Position numbers and translations under genes: made by a program
Shown here: one piece after another, positions 1-8,050 of the stretch
Numbering within the stretch: position 1 is the stretch's first letter
How the letters are laid out: each line of letters begins with the position of its first letter
The notes under the pieces: generated by a model
What the model was told of the DNA's origin: nothing
The model's input: only the letters and a program-made list of their open reading frames with translations
The model's database searches: none
Source: Cecembia calidifontis
GTDB taxonomy: Bacteria; Bacteroidota; Bacteroidia; Cytophagales; Cyclobacteriaceae
Reading direction: 5' to 3'
DNA length: 64,000 nucleotides
NCBI RefSeq assembly: GCF_004216715.1
Contig: NZ_SGXG01000001.1
Span: forward strand, 4,778,501 to 4,842,500

Positions 1-858
1 ACCAATAAGCATAATTTTTACGTTTTGAAAAATAAAGGAGAAAACAAATCCAAAAAGAATATCCTGTATGTTGATTTAAACTCTGATGGCACTGTGAATT
101 ATTATCCTAAAAATATGATCCGCTCATTTCATATATGGAAAGATAAGGTTTATTTTTTAGGACATAACCCTGGAAATATACTAGTAACAGACTTAAAAGG
201 AGTTGAATTTGATGTATTAATTCCTGAATATAACTATGGTGTTTTTCATGATTTGGTTTGGGCCAAGGAAAGCCAGATTATTGTTAAAGTATACCATCCA
301 GGTCTTAATCCAACCTATTTTGAACTATATTTGATTTCTTTGGATAGTGGGAAATCAAAGAAAATTTTTGAATATGATATAGGTGAAAATGCGGCATATA
401 TAAAAATTGGGTTATATAATGATTCAAATTATTATATTATTCATCCTAATAAAGACAGAGCATTAATTTGGAAGCCGTTCCTTGGGATTACGGACTCTTT
501 ATTTTTGCCTGATTCTAATATCCGTTACCAAGGAAAACTGGATGATGTAGGGTCAGACTTATCAAACTGGAAAAACAAAGATAAATATGAGAAAAATAGA
601 ACTTTCCCAGATGAGTTTGTTGGAAATTCTTATAAGAATGAGAAGTTTTATTTAATAAGTAAAATACTTCAAAGGGATTCGGTCAATAGGTATTCAGATT
701 CTTTTTTAATGAATTTTGGAAATGAACATTTTAATAGGGAATTTTTTTTGAAGGATTATGTCTTCGTAAAAACTTTGGAGAGTAATGATTTTTATTTAGG
801 TGCTTTGAAAAGGGGAGAATTTCTATATTTAGTCAAAAGATTTTTTCCAAAAGAATAG
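1..858 (+). CDS. Hypothetical protein, 5' end outside the window
   Basis: The reading frame is open from base 1, so the gene probably starts upstream of the window; an internal TTG at 25 is unlikely to be the real start. The visible part (about 285 residues) is rich in short aromatic strands with repeated Tyr/Phe/Asp pairs, such as YFLGHNPGNILVTDLKG and YLISLDSGKSKKIF, which resembles a beta-propeller-like fold. No catalytic motif is recognised and I assign no function. Base composition is clearly more AT-rich than the metabolic genes from 3 kb onward, which suggests recent acquisition, and an intact IS lies 150 bp downstream. Confidence 0.6.
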   Translation, partial: TNKHNFYVLKNKGENKSKKNILYVDLNSDGTVNYYPKNMIRSFHIWKDKVYFLGHNPGNILVTDLKGVEFDVLIPEYNYGVFHDLVWAKESQIIVKVYHPGLNPTYFELYLISLDSGKSKKIFEYDIGENAAYIKIGLYNDSNYYIIHPNKDRALIWKPFLGITDSLFLPDSNIRYQGKLDDVGSDLSNWKNKDKYEKNRTFPDEFVGNSYKNEKFYLISKILQRDSVNRYSDSFLMNFGNEHFNREFFLKDYVFVKTLESNDFYLGALKRGEFLYLVKRFFPKE

Positions 859-1004
859 TTTAAATTTGATAATGATTATACGCTACTTTGCCAGTAACTA
901 AATTTTAAACGGATAGCTTGTGACAAAAACTTGAGCAGGGTCTTTAAGATGGTGAAATTGGAATCATATTAAAGCAAGTGATATGAACATACTTAAGTTT
1001 AATG

Positions 1005-2700
1005 AGGGTCTCTTGTTTAATTCTTAATTGACTGAAAGTCAATTAAATAAATAACAAAAACATAACACAAAAACCACGAAATCGGCTGTTTTGAGCTTTT
1101 TTCGGGGTTTTCTTTTTTGTATTTTAAGGTTGCAGACTTAAATACGATTAAAGATATGGCTCAGCTTCCTCTTTTCAAAGATTTCGATGGATATTCTCCA
1201 AAATATCACTTTTTCAAGAATTCATTGTTAGGTCAGGTTCATGACAGTATCCCTTGGGATGAACTTGTTTCATGTCTCCCAAGAGAACTTTCGGGAAGAG
1301 GTGCTCCAAGCTGGTTTGGTCCCAAGGGTATGTTTGCACTTATGTTTTTAAAAGCATATCTGAATGTCAGCGACCGGCATCTTCTGGAACGCTTCAATAC
1401 TGACTGGTCTCTCCAGTATTTCTGCGGGAAAGTATTGGCAGAAAATGAGCAGATTAAAGACATGACCATTATGACCCGTATAAGGGCTTATATTGAAACC
1501 CATTGTGAATGGGAGAAGCTTCAGGAGATTCTTATCCTGCACTGGAAACATGATGTCAATAACAGCCATGTACTTCTGATGGATGCCACCTGCTATGAGT
1601 CGTACATACGTTTTCCAACTGACGTAAAGCTTCTTTGGGAGTGCTGTGAATGGGTTTTTGAAGATCAGCTATTCAGGATCTGTTCAGACCTGGGTATCAA
1701 AAGGCCAAGATCCAAATTCAGGGAGCAGAAACTCGCCCAAACGACTTATTCGAGAAAAAGGAAAAACAGTTTTAAGGAAACACTCAGAAGAAGAAAAGCA
1801 TTGGTGTATCTTCTCAACAAAGGCATAGAACAGCTTCAGGAGGTTTTGGACAAAAACAAAGGAGCGGGCCTTGATCTGAAAGACTTTTCAAGGTTTGGGG
1901 TGGTAAAAAAGATATGTCAGCAACAGGAGTTCCTGTTGGACAATCCTCCTTCCAAACTCAAGGATAGGATTGTGTCACTTCATAAACCATATCTCCGACC
2001 AATAGTGAGAGGGAAGGAGAATAAGCCTGTAGAGTTTGGTGCCAAAGCCCATATCTTACAGGTGGATGGTCTTGCTTTTATTGACAAACTGGATTTTAAT
2101 GCATTCAATGAATGTACAAGACTGAAGCTGTCAGTAGCAAAGCATAAAAGATTTTTCGGTCCTGCCAGACAGCTTGGAGCGGACAGAATATATGCAACAA
2201 ACAAAAACCGTGTATTCTGTACCCATCAGAAGATCTTCACCTGCTTCCCAAAAAAAGGCCCCAAACAATTAAGCAAAGCAGAAAAAGTACTAAGCTCTGA
2301 AATCTCCAGACAGAGAGCTACTGTAATGGAAGGTGTTTTTGGGACAAACAAAAACCATTATGGGCTTGGCAAAATCAAGGTGAAAGGGGAGAAAAGAGAA
2401 AAACTGATGATATTTTTTGGGATTATGTCAGCAAATGCGGTTCTGATAGCAAAAAGAAGGGCAGCAAAGGAAAGCCCACCCCTACAACGATCAGCATAAA
2501 AATCACCAAAAAAGATCTTCATGGGAGCAGTGTGCCCATACTGCAAATCATGGCCCAACGCATCCAAAACCGAAGCCTAAATTGTACTTTTCCGTACTCA
2601 AATTGACCGCAAATTAATGCCCAAAGTCTCCAAAAAAAAGAAAGTAGAACTTAGTTTAAGCTCTACTCCCTAATTCCGAAGGAATTTTCCAAGAGGCCCT
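1005..2700 (+). mobile_element. Complete IS5-type insertion sequence (1696 bp)
   Basis: The ends form an imperfect inverted repeat. The left end reads AGGGTCTCTTGTTTAATTC (from 1005) and the complement of the right end reads AGGGCCTCTTGGAAAATTC (from 2700 leftward). The element is flanked by the direct repeat AATG at 1001-1004 and 2701-2704, a 4-bp target duplication. It carries a single transposase gene. Closing the gap restores a short frame, MNILKFNERFPDEHFQLI, starting at ATG 983 and ending after 22 codons, so the target may have been an already decayed gene. Confidence 0.85.
1156..2499 (+). CDS. IS5/DDE-type transposase
   Basis: DDE-superfamily transposase of about 447 residues; it would cut and join the ends of the surrounding element. 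The first acidic residue is in LLMDATCYESYIRFPTD, a pattern typical of IS5/IS1182-like enzymes; the second is probably in LGADRIYATNKNR and the glutamate in VMEGVFGTNKNHYG. I place the start at ATG 1156 (MAQLPLF); the frame is open to a TTG at 1117, but that lacks support. The gene has no frameshift or internal stop and both element ends are intact, so the copy may be active. The exact IS subgroup is not settled by eye. Confidence 0.85.
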   Translation: MAQLPLFKDFDGYSPKYHFFKNSLLGQVHDSIPWDELVSCLPRELSGRGAPSWFGPKGMFALMFLKAYLNVSDRHLLERFNTDWSLQYFCGKVLAENEQIKDMTIMTRIRAYIETHCEWEKLQEILILHWKHDVNNSHVLLMDATCYESYIRFPTDVKLLWECCEWVFEDQLFRICSDLGIKRPRSKFREQKLAQTTYSRKRKNSFKETLRRRKALVYLLNKGIEQLQEVLDKNKGAGLDLKDFSRFGVVKKICQQQEFLLDNPPSKLKDRIVSLHKPYLRPIVRGKENKPVEFGAKAHILQVDGLAFIDKLDFNAFNECTRLKLSVAKHKRFFGPARQLGADRIYATNKNRVFCTHQKIFTCFPKKGPKQLSKAEKVLSSEISRQRATVMEGVFGTNKNHYGLGKIKVKGEKREKLMIFFGIMSANAVLIAKRRAAKESPPLQRSA

Positions 2701-3053
2701 AATGAAAGGTTTCCGGATGAACATTTTCAGCTCATTATTTGGGCCAGATAGGAGACCCGTAGAAAAGAACTTATCCCGTCTTTACGGGATAGTTTTTGGA
2801 ATCTCCAAATTTAAAGACTCATATTGGAAAACTATAAGAAGAGAAGTTTTTCCATCCCGTGGAAAAAGGACAGTTAGTAATCTACTGCGGCTATGGGGCA
2901 AAAAAAACTGATTCTCAAATCCATGGTATAACGGTTCGGGATTTGTAATCCCGAACAGCTGACTTCTAGCTCTTAAAATAAATCCAGCATTCGTGTTCCT
3001 TTTGTCTATTTGGTGGTTCGTAAAAAAACTTCACAGGTACCCCATCGGTCTTT
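2701..3053. other. Non-coding stretch with small hairpins
   Basis: No convincing gene. A 69-codon frame at 2702-2911 has no recognisable domain. Two hairpins are visible: ATCCCGT-CTTT-ACGGGAT near 2776-2795, and GTTCGGGATT-TGT-AATCCCGAAC at 2934-2956, a perfect 10-bp stem with a 3-base loop and no T-tract, so more likely a palindromic repeat than a terminator. Confidence 0.5.
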
Positions 3054-4418
3054 TTATGGATTTTGCCTCGCTACTTCCAGCGCTTTTGTAGTGGTAAAGT
3101 ACTTCACCAGCATATTGGGTACTTCCCAATTGGGCATATTGCCTTTTTGGAAGTATTCCAAAAACTTTTCCGTCACTTGGGCAAAGTGTGCCTCATGACC
3201 CACATGGTAGCTATCAGGAATCTGCACCAGGTACTTTGCATCGGGCAGTCTCTCCAAGCCAAGCCCGGGATACTTTGCCTGTAGGGTCTTAAGGACCGCT
3301 TCCTCCAATTCCTTTTCCTGTCCATCATACAACTCAACATATAAAGTAGGTTTGAAAGCTTCAGCTTCCCCCTGTTGGATGATCAGAAGGGCCTTGGTGC
3401 CCCGCATCACACTGTAATGGGTATCTCCCCCACCCTCTGGCGCCTGAAAATCCCAGATCACACTGACCTTGGCATGCTTGCCCCGCAAAGTGTAATGCAT
3501 CTCCCCGTTACCAAATACTTGAAGTTTATTGTCCTGAATGTCTTTTTGCAGAAATTCGGGAAACCCTTCCTTGCCGGTTACTTGCTGAAACTGTTCAGCT
3601 GAAAGCGGTGTGGTCCATCTCTTGGCAGCAAGCATCTCCACATCTGACATGTCCAAAACCTGTTCAGGAAAGGCTGCCCATTGAATCAGATCTACCAAAT
3701 GCGTGGTCACATCCACCAAACCCTCTCCCTGTTTGGTCACATCAAAAAACCAATCCGGACGGATCAGGGGCTGTCCGGAAACATATTTGAAAAAATGGTG
3801 GACACTTTCCTTGGTGATGGCAGGTTCTTCGAGGGTTCCATCCACCAAAGTCCCAAAAACCTCAGGAATCATGGACAGTTCCTTTTGTAAAATGGAAGTA
3901 ATCTCAAAGCGCTCCGTCATGATATCATAAAGCAAGAGGTCTTTCTCCTTTGGCAATGCAAATGCCTGCTGCAATTTCCCGAATCCCTCCTGATCAATCA
4001 CCAAAGGTTTATCCGCATAGACGTGTATTCCATTTTGAATTGCTGCTAAGATATAATCGATTTTTTGGTCATTTTTCCCCGCTACCATCATCACATTTCC
4101 TGGCTTTTGGGCAATCATTTGCTGCAGGTAATCATTTCCCTTATAAACCTCCACTTTCCAAGCAGTAGGATGGTCAACCCGGGTATTGTAGCCCTCCAAC
4201 CTGCGGAGATAATCCTTGAGTTCCTCTCCATCAGGTGCAAAAACATATACCGTGGAATCCACCTCGGGATACATGGATTTGTGGATCAGACCGGCATGAA
4301 AATGTCCGGGATCCAGGCTCATAAATACCACTTTTTCCCTATCAGGCATATTTTCTTTCTTTGGAGCTTGGCATGCAATCAAAGCAATCAGGGCCGAAAA
4401 GGCCAATATTTTTTTCAT
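3054..4418 (-). CDS. Gfo/Idh/MocA-family oxidoreductase, lipoprotein type
   Basis: Putative NAD(P)-binding oxidoreductase of about 454 residues with a lipoprotein signal (MKKILAFSALIALIACQAP, lipobox Cys at about 16), so it is probably anchored in the cell envelope. After the signal comes a Rossmann-like half that lacks a clean GxGxxG motif, then HVYADKPLVID, matching the EKP-type lysine motif of Gfo/Idh/MocA enzymes, and a long C-terminal domain of the oxidoreductase C-terminal type. The start is set at ATG 4418, preceded by GAAGGAAAG, rather than an upstream in-frame ATG that would overlap the previous gene. It lies 10 bp downstream of a second Gfo/Idh/MocA gene in the same operon. The substrate is presumably a sugar or keto-sugar (inference). 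Confidence 0.85.
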   Translation of the reverse strand: MKKILAFSALIALIACQAPKKENMPDREKVVFMSLDPGHFHAGLIHKSMYPEVDSTVYVFAPDGEELKDYLRRLEGYNTRVDHPTAWKVEVYKGNDYLQQMIAQKPGNVMMVAGKNDQKIDYILAAIQNGIHVYADKPLVIDQEGFGKLQQAFALPKEKDLLLYDIMTERFEITSILQKELSMIPEVFGTLVDGTLEEPAITKESVHHFFKYVSGQPLIRPDWFFDVTKQGEGLVDVTTHLVDLIQWAAFPEQVLDMSDVEMLAAKRWTTPLSAEQFQQVTGKEGFPEFLQKDIQDNKLQVFGNGEMHYTLRGKHAKVSVIWDFQAPEGGGDTHYSVMRGTKALLIIQQGEAEAFKPTLYVELYDGQEKELEEAVLKTLQAKYPGLGLERLPDAKYLVQIPDSYHVGHEAHFAQVTEKFLEYFQKGNMPNWEVPNMLVKYFTTTKALEVARQNP

Positions 4419-4428
4419 TTTCTTTCCT

Positions 4429-5799
4429 TCAAACTTTAACATAATCTGTTCCATAAGGTGCTCTTTGCGGTCTGCTCAAATGCACATTGGCAGCTTCATC
4501 ATTGACAAATCTTTCTTTCACCACATCCCATTCCAGTCTTCTGCCCACTTTCATGGCCACATGGCTGATCAGACAAACCGAGCAGGAACGATGGCCGATT
4601 TCAATTGGAGAAATGGGCTCTTTTCCGCTTTGGATACAATCCAGCCAATTGCCGTGCTGGTCATCACTCTTATACAAATGTATTTCATTGGGACCAATTA
4701 CCGACTCCAAAATCCTCGGGTCCGATGCATCTAATGCCTTAGCGCTTTCGCTTTTACTTACCGGATCGCTGGCAGAAGCGACATAGTCCCCCCGGGAGAC
4801 CCATATCCAACCCTCCGTTCCTTCATAGCGTATGCCGTTGGGATATCCTCCACTGGTAAGCATGGTAATTCCATTATCGTATTCTGCTTTGACCATAAAA
4901 TCCCCGTGAACATTCCAAAATCCCGCCCTGGGAAACTCAGCCACCGCTTCAATATACCTTGGCCCTGTATATTCTGTATCCATACCCCATGCAGCACAGT
5001 CAAAATGATGCTGCCCCCAACCGGTAATCATCCCGGCACCATAGTTCTCATGCCTCAACCATCCCGGCCGGTCATACCCCTCTTGGGGGTGCACACCGAT
5101 TTCAGAATAGGGCAATTCCGGCGTAGAACCCAGCCACATGTCGAAATTCAGGTTTTTAGGTACAGCCATAGAAACTGCTTCCGGCCCCGATGGATCACCT
5201 GGCAGGCCTATCCTAACAGTATGCAGCTTTCCAATCCTTCCATTGCGGACCAGTTCCGCCGCTATCCTAAATTGGGGACTGGAGCGCTGCTGGGTTCCCA
5301 ACTGCACCACCACACCTGTTCTTTTAACCAAATCGGTCAATTGCCTCCCTTCTTTGATCGTGAGGGAGGTAGGTTTTTGCAAATAAATATGTTTGCCTGC
5401 CAATGCTGCCTCCATGGCCGGCTGTGAATGCCAATGATCCGGAGTGCTGATAATGACCGCATCTATATCCTTATCCAAAAGCATTTCCCGGTAATCCCCA
5501 TATTGTTTGACATCCATGTATGGTTTACCCATTTTTTTGCTGTAATGCTCTTCAATCAATTCCTTCCCCTCTCTCATCCTTTTGATGTCCACATCAGACA
5601 CTGCCACTATTCGGGCCACATCATGCGCCCATGTACCCGGTAAATCATGATACCTTGCGATTCTACCACAACCGATCTGTCCGATATGAATTTTATTACT
5701 GGGAGCATTTTTACCCAAAACAGAAGCAGGAACAATGGTAGGAAAGCCCAATGCAGCCCCCGTTAAAGCTGTAGTTTTGATAAAATCCCTTCTATTCAT
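4429..5799 (-). CDS. Gfo/Idh/MocA-family oxidoreductase with Tat signal
   Basis: NAD(P)-dependent oxidoreductase of 456 residues acting on sugars or related polyols, probably periplasmic. The N-terminus MNRRDFIKTTALTG is a twin-arginine signal. The Rossmann motif is IGQIGCGRIARYH, followed by IISTPDHWHSQPAMEA and the catalytic-lysine motif KHIYLQKPTSLT, in which the usual E of EKP is Q. The C-terminal half has the WYDY/GWGQHHFDCAAWG-type pattern of the Tat-exported subgroup. The start is ATG 5799 (MNRRDF); an upstream in-frame start at 5826 overlaps the previous stop and would place nine residues before the Tat motif. It is the middle gene of a three-gene leftward operon. Confidence 0.9.
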   Translation of the reverse strand: MNRRDFIKTTALTGAALGFPTIVPASVLGKNAPSNKIHIGQIGCGRIARYHDLPGTWAHDVARIVAVSDVDIKRMREGKELIEEHYSKKMGKPYMDVKQYGDYREMLLDKDIDAVIISTPDHWHSQPAMEAALAGKHIYLQKPTSLTIKEGRQLTDLVKRTGVVVQLGTQQRSSPQFRIAAELVRNGRIGKLHTVRIGLPGDPSGPEAVSMAVPKNLNFDMWLGSTPELPYSEIGVHPQEGYDRPGWLRHENYGAGMITGWGQHHFDCAAWGMDTEYTGPRYIEAVAEFPRAGFWNVHGDFMVKAEYDNGITMLTSGGYPNGIRYEGTEGWIWVSRGDYVASASDPVSKSESAKALDASDPRILESVIGPNEIHLYKSDDQHGNWLDCIQSGKEPISPIEIGHRSCSVCLISHVAMKVGRRLEWDVVKERFVNDEAANVHLSRPQRAPYGTDYVKV

Positions 5800-5822
5800 A
5801 GGTTTTCCCAGGTTTAAGGTTC

Positions 5823-6794
5823 TCAATATCTTGCAAATTCATTCCAAAAGTCCTCCGCCTCTTCGGGGCTTAAGTTACCGTCAAATACGATCATCCTGTA
5901 TTTGAGCACATTGGATTTTCCGGGAAGGATTTCCCAGGCTTTATGCCGGATGGGACAAAATTCTATAAAGACATTTTCCTTTCCATCATAAAAATCCTCG
6001 GGCCATACACGCATAGGCTCAGGATGGGCCCTGTTTTTTGGATGACTTAGGAAAAGGATACCACTTTGGCCTGAAGGATCATCTGACTCCCCATATACCA
6101 TCACCCATTTGGCAAAACTCCCATCGGCGGATTTGCGGTCTTTGCCTTCGGAAGTAAGGATATGGCTATTGGCAGTACCCCACCGGGCTGTCGCTCTAAA
6201 ACCTATCCCGCCACCGTATCGGTAAGCATCTAATACCACCGGACTGCTCAGGGGAGTCGAGATTTGGGTAGTGTAGTCCACGGCATATCTATTCCCCTGT
6301 GTATTCCAGACCCTTATTCCCAAATCCTCTTCGATGGCCACTTGGGCACCCTTCGGAGCCAAAAGGTCCACATGATTCTGCCTGACGATGATTTCAGCAT
6401 ATTCCGCATGCTCCTTTTTCGAAATCAGGTGATCAAAATCCACCCTGCCCTGTCCTTCACCCAGATTCCAAAAATCAACTTCTCTGCCTTCTACCAAAGT
6501 CCTGGTCCAGGGACCCCAGATGCCGTAATGATGGTAATGGTCAGGTGGCTGAATCCGGGTGAGTTCCTGTCCGGAAAGTGAAGCCAGCGGATGGATAAAT
6601 CCTGATTTTCTGAATTTGGAATCCACGCCTTCAGGTACATCAGCAATAGCGGTCTGATAGGTCAATAAAACCTTTCCTTCAAATACAAAATCAATCCCTC
6701 TTTGTGATTCTGACAAGTGAATTTCCTGCCCAAAAACTAAAACCGGCAAAGTAATGGTCAAAAACATCAAACAGAAAAGTCTTTTGAAAATCAT
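5823..6794 (-). CDS. DUF6807 (PmoA-like) secreted protein
   Basis: Protein of 323 residues with an N-terminal signal peptide (MIFKRLFCLMFLTITLPVLVFGQ). The core shows the family pattern PPDHYHHYGIWGPWT followed by VDFWNLGEGQGRV, and a later LFLSHPKNRAHPEPMRVWPED. The family was formerly called methane oxygenase PmoA-like, but it is unrelated in function to methane oxidation. In Bacteroidota and Planctomycetes it accompanies ThuA and Gfo/Idh/MocA genes in carbohydrate-utilisation loci. It is the first gene of the leftward operon and is divergent from the ThuA gene, with a 58-bp shared intergenic region. The biochemical role is unknown. Confidence 0.85.
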   Translation of the reverse strand: MIFKRLFCLMFLTITLPVLVFGQEIHLSESQRGIDFVFEGKVLLTYQTAIADVPEGVDSKFRKSGFIHPLASLSGQELTRIQPPDHYHHYGIWGPWTRTLVEGREVDFWNLGEGQGRVDFDHLISKKEHAEYAEIIVRQNHVDLLAPKGAQVAIEEDLGIRVWNTQGNRYAVDYTTQISTPLSSPVVLDAYRYGGGIGFRATARWGTANSHILTSEGKDRKSADGSFAKWVMVYGESDDPSGQSGILFLSHPKNRAHPEPMRVWPEDFYDGKENVFIEFCPIRHKAWEILPGKSNVLKYRMIVFDGNLSPEEAEDFWNEFARY

Positions 6795-6852
6795 AGGTTT
6801 TTAGGTTATTTGGTTTGGTCCTTTCAATTTATACAAAATATCCAAAGTCGCC

Positions 6853-7800
6853 ATGCAAAACGCCCATTTTAGGATTATCGGAAAAATTATGCTGCTGACC
6901 CTTATCCTGAGCGGACCAGTGCTGACCTCCAGTGCACAGGATCTTCCCGTAGTGCCATTGGATGCCCTCTGGACTGACAAAATTCATACATTGGCTCCGG
7001 AAAAACCCAGCTTCCCCTTTTCAGGCAAGAAAAAGATTTTGGTATTTTCCCTCCATACCGGCTTTGAGCACTGGGTCATCCCCCATACCTCGGAAATGAT
7101 CCGGATCATCAGCGAAAAAAGCGGTGCTTTCGAAACAGTGGACAGTAAAGATATCCGTATGTTTGAATCCGAAAACCTAAAAAATTTCAGTGCAGTAGTA
7201 CTGAATAACACCTGTTCAAAACCTGAACACCGTAATCTTTTTTGGGATAAGTTAAGGGCTGAGTCTGAGGAGGACAGCCTGATTTTGATGCAAAAAGCTT
7301 TGGACCTGGAAAAAAACTTACTGAATTATGTCGAAAACGGCGGCGGGCTAATGGTAGTCCATGGTGGCATTACCACCCAAAATAAATCCAGGGCATTCAG
7401 CAGATTGGTGGGGGCCAGCTTTGATTACCATCCTCCCCAGCAGCCTATTCAAGTCCGCTTAGTTGATCCGGAACACCCCTTGGTAAAGGCGTTTCCCAAA
7501 GAAGGTTTCAACCATATTGATGAACCTTACTTCTACAGCAAAGCATACGAAGACAAGGATTTCAGGCCCCTGCTTTATTTCAACAATGAAGAAATCACCG
7601 GTCAAAGGCAACCTGCAAAAACAGGAAAAACTTATGTCTCCTGGATAAGACCTGAAGGAAAGGGAAAGGTAATGTATTGTTCCCCCTCCCACAATGCCCA
7701 GAGTTTTGAAAACCCGGACTTGCTCCGGTTCTTTTTGAATGGTTTGCAATATGTGGTAGGAGATGTGGATTGTGATGATCGGCCTTTGGGCTCTTCCTGA
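6853..7800 (+). CDS. ThuA domain protein
   Basis: Secreted ThuA-like protein of 315 residues (class I glutamine amidotransferase-like fold). ThuA proteins are linked to trehalose and other disaccharide utilisation, often with Gfo/Idh/MocA enzymes in 3-keto-sugar pathways. A signal peptide precedes SAQD. The fold is visible in KKILVFSLHTGFEHWVIPHTS, then VVLNNTCSKPEHRNLFWD, YVENGGGLMVVHGGITTQ, and a C-terminal GKGKVMYCSPSHNAQSFENP segment. No strict Cys-His catalytic pair is obvious, as is usual in ThuA. It is transcribed divergently from the DUF6807 operon and probably belongs to the same pathway. Confidence 0.88.
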   Translation: MQNAHFRIIGKIMLLTLILSGPVLTSSAQDLPVVPLDALWTDKIHTLAPEKPSFPFSGKKKILVFSLHTGFEHWVIPHTSEMIRIISEKSGAFETVDSKDIRMFESENLKNFSAVVLNNTCSKPEHRNLFWDKLRAESEEDSLILMQKALDLEKNLLNYVENGGGLMVVHGGITTQNKSRAFSRLVGASFDYHPPQQPIQVRLVDPEHPLVKAFPKEGFNHIDEPYFYSKAYEDKDFRPLLYFNNEEITGQRQPAKTGKTYVSWIRPEGKGKVMYCSPSHNAQSFENPDLLRFFLNGLQYVVGDVDCDDRPLGSS

Positions 7801-7904
7801 GGTTTTAAAACTCAGTATTTACAGAGAAGGGAATGATATCCAGTGCGTCGCATCACGCTGAGATTTTAAAATTCACTATTTACAGATCATAAAATGACAA
7901 AAGG

Positions 7905-7939
7905 TTTCACGCAGCAGTCGCAGCGATCGCTGCGAGAAA
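7905..7939. repeat. REP-like palindrome, copy 1
   Basis: Hairpin-forming element with outer arms TTTCACGCAGC and GCTGCGAGAAA around the perfect palindrome TCGCAGCGATCGCTGCGA (7918-7935). A related element with the same outer arms lies at 62755-62800. Both are intergenic. Confidence 0.55.
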
Positions 7940-7994
7940 TGACTATTTGTCATTGGTAGAAATGAAGTGTTTAACCCGACTCGTGAATTATGTT

Positions 7995-8044
7995 GAAAAA
8001 AAATCAAAAAGACCTTTGGGTAAGCCGCAGCGCACCCAAAGGTC
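7995..8044 (-). terminator. Rho-independent terminator of the AsmA-like gene
   Basis: On the minus strand an 11-bp stem (GACCTTTGGGT at 8011-8021 pairing with ACCCAAAGGTC at 8034-8044) is followed by a T-rich tract (TTTTTGATTTTTTTT) just downstream of the stop of the AsmA-like gene. Confidence 0.85.
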
Positions 8045-8050
8045 CTAAAC

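Noticed and set aside
2702..2911. 69-codon ORF after the IS5-type element
   Set aside because: No domain, starts at the target-duplication edge and runs through hairpins.
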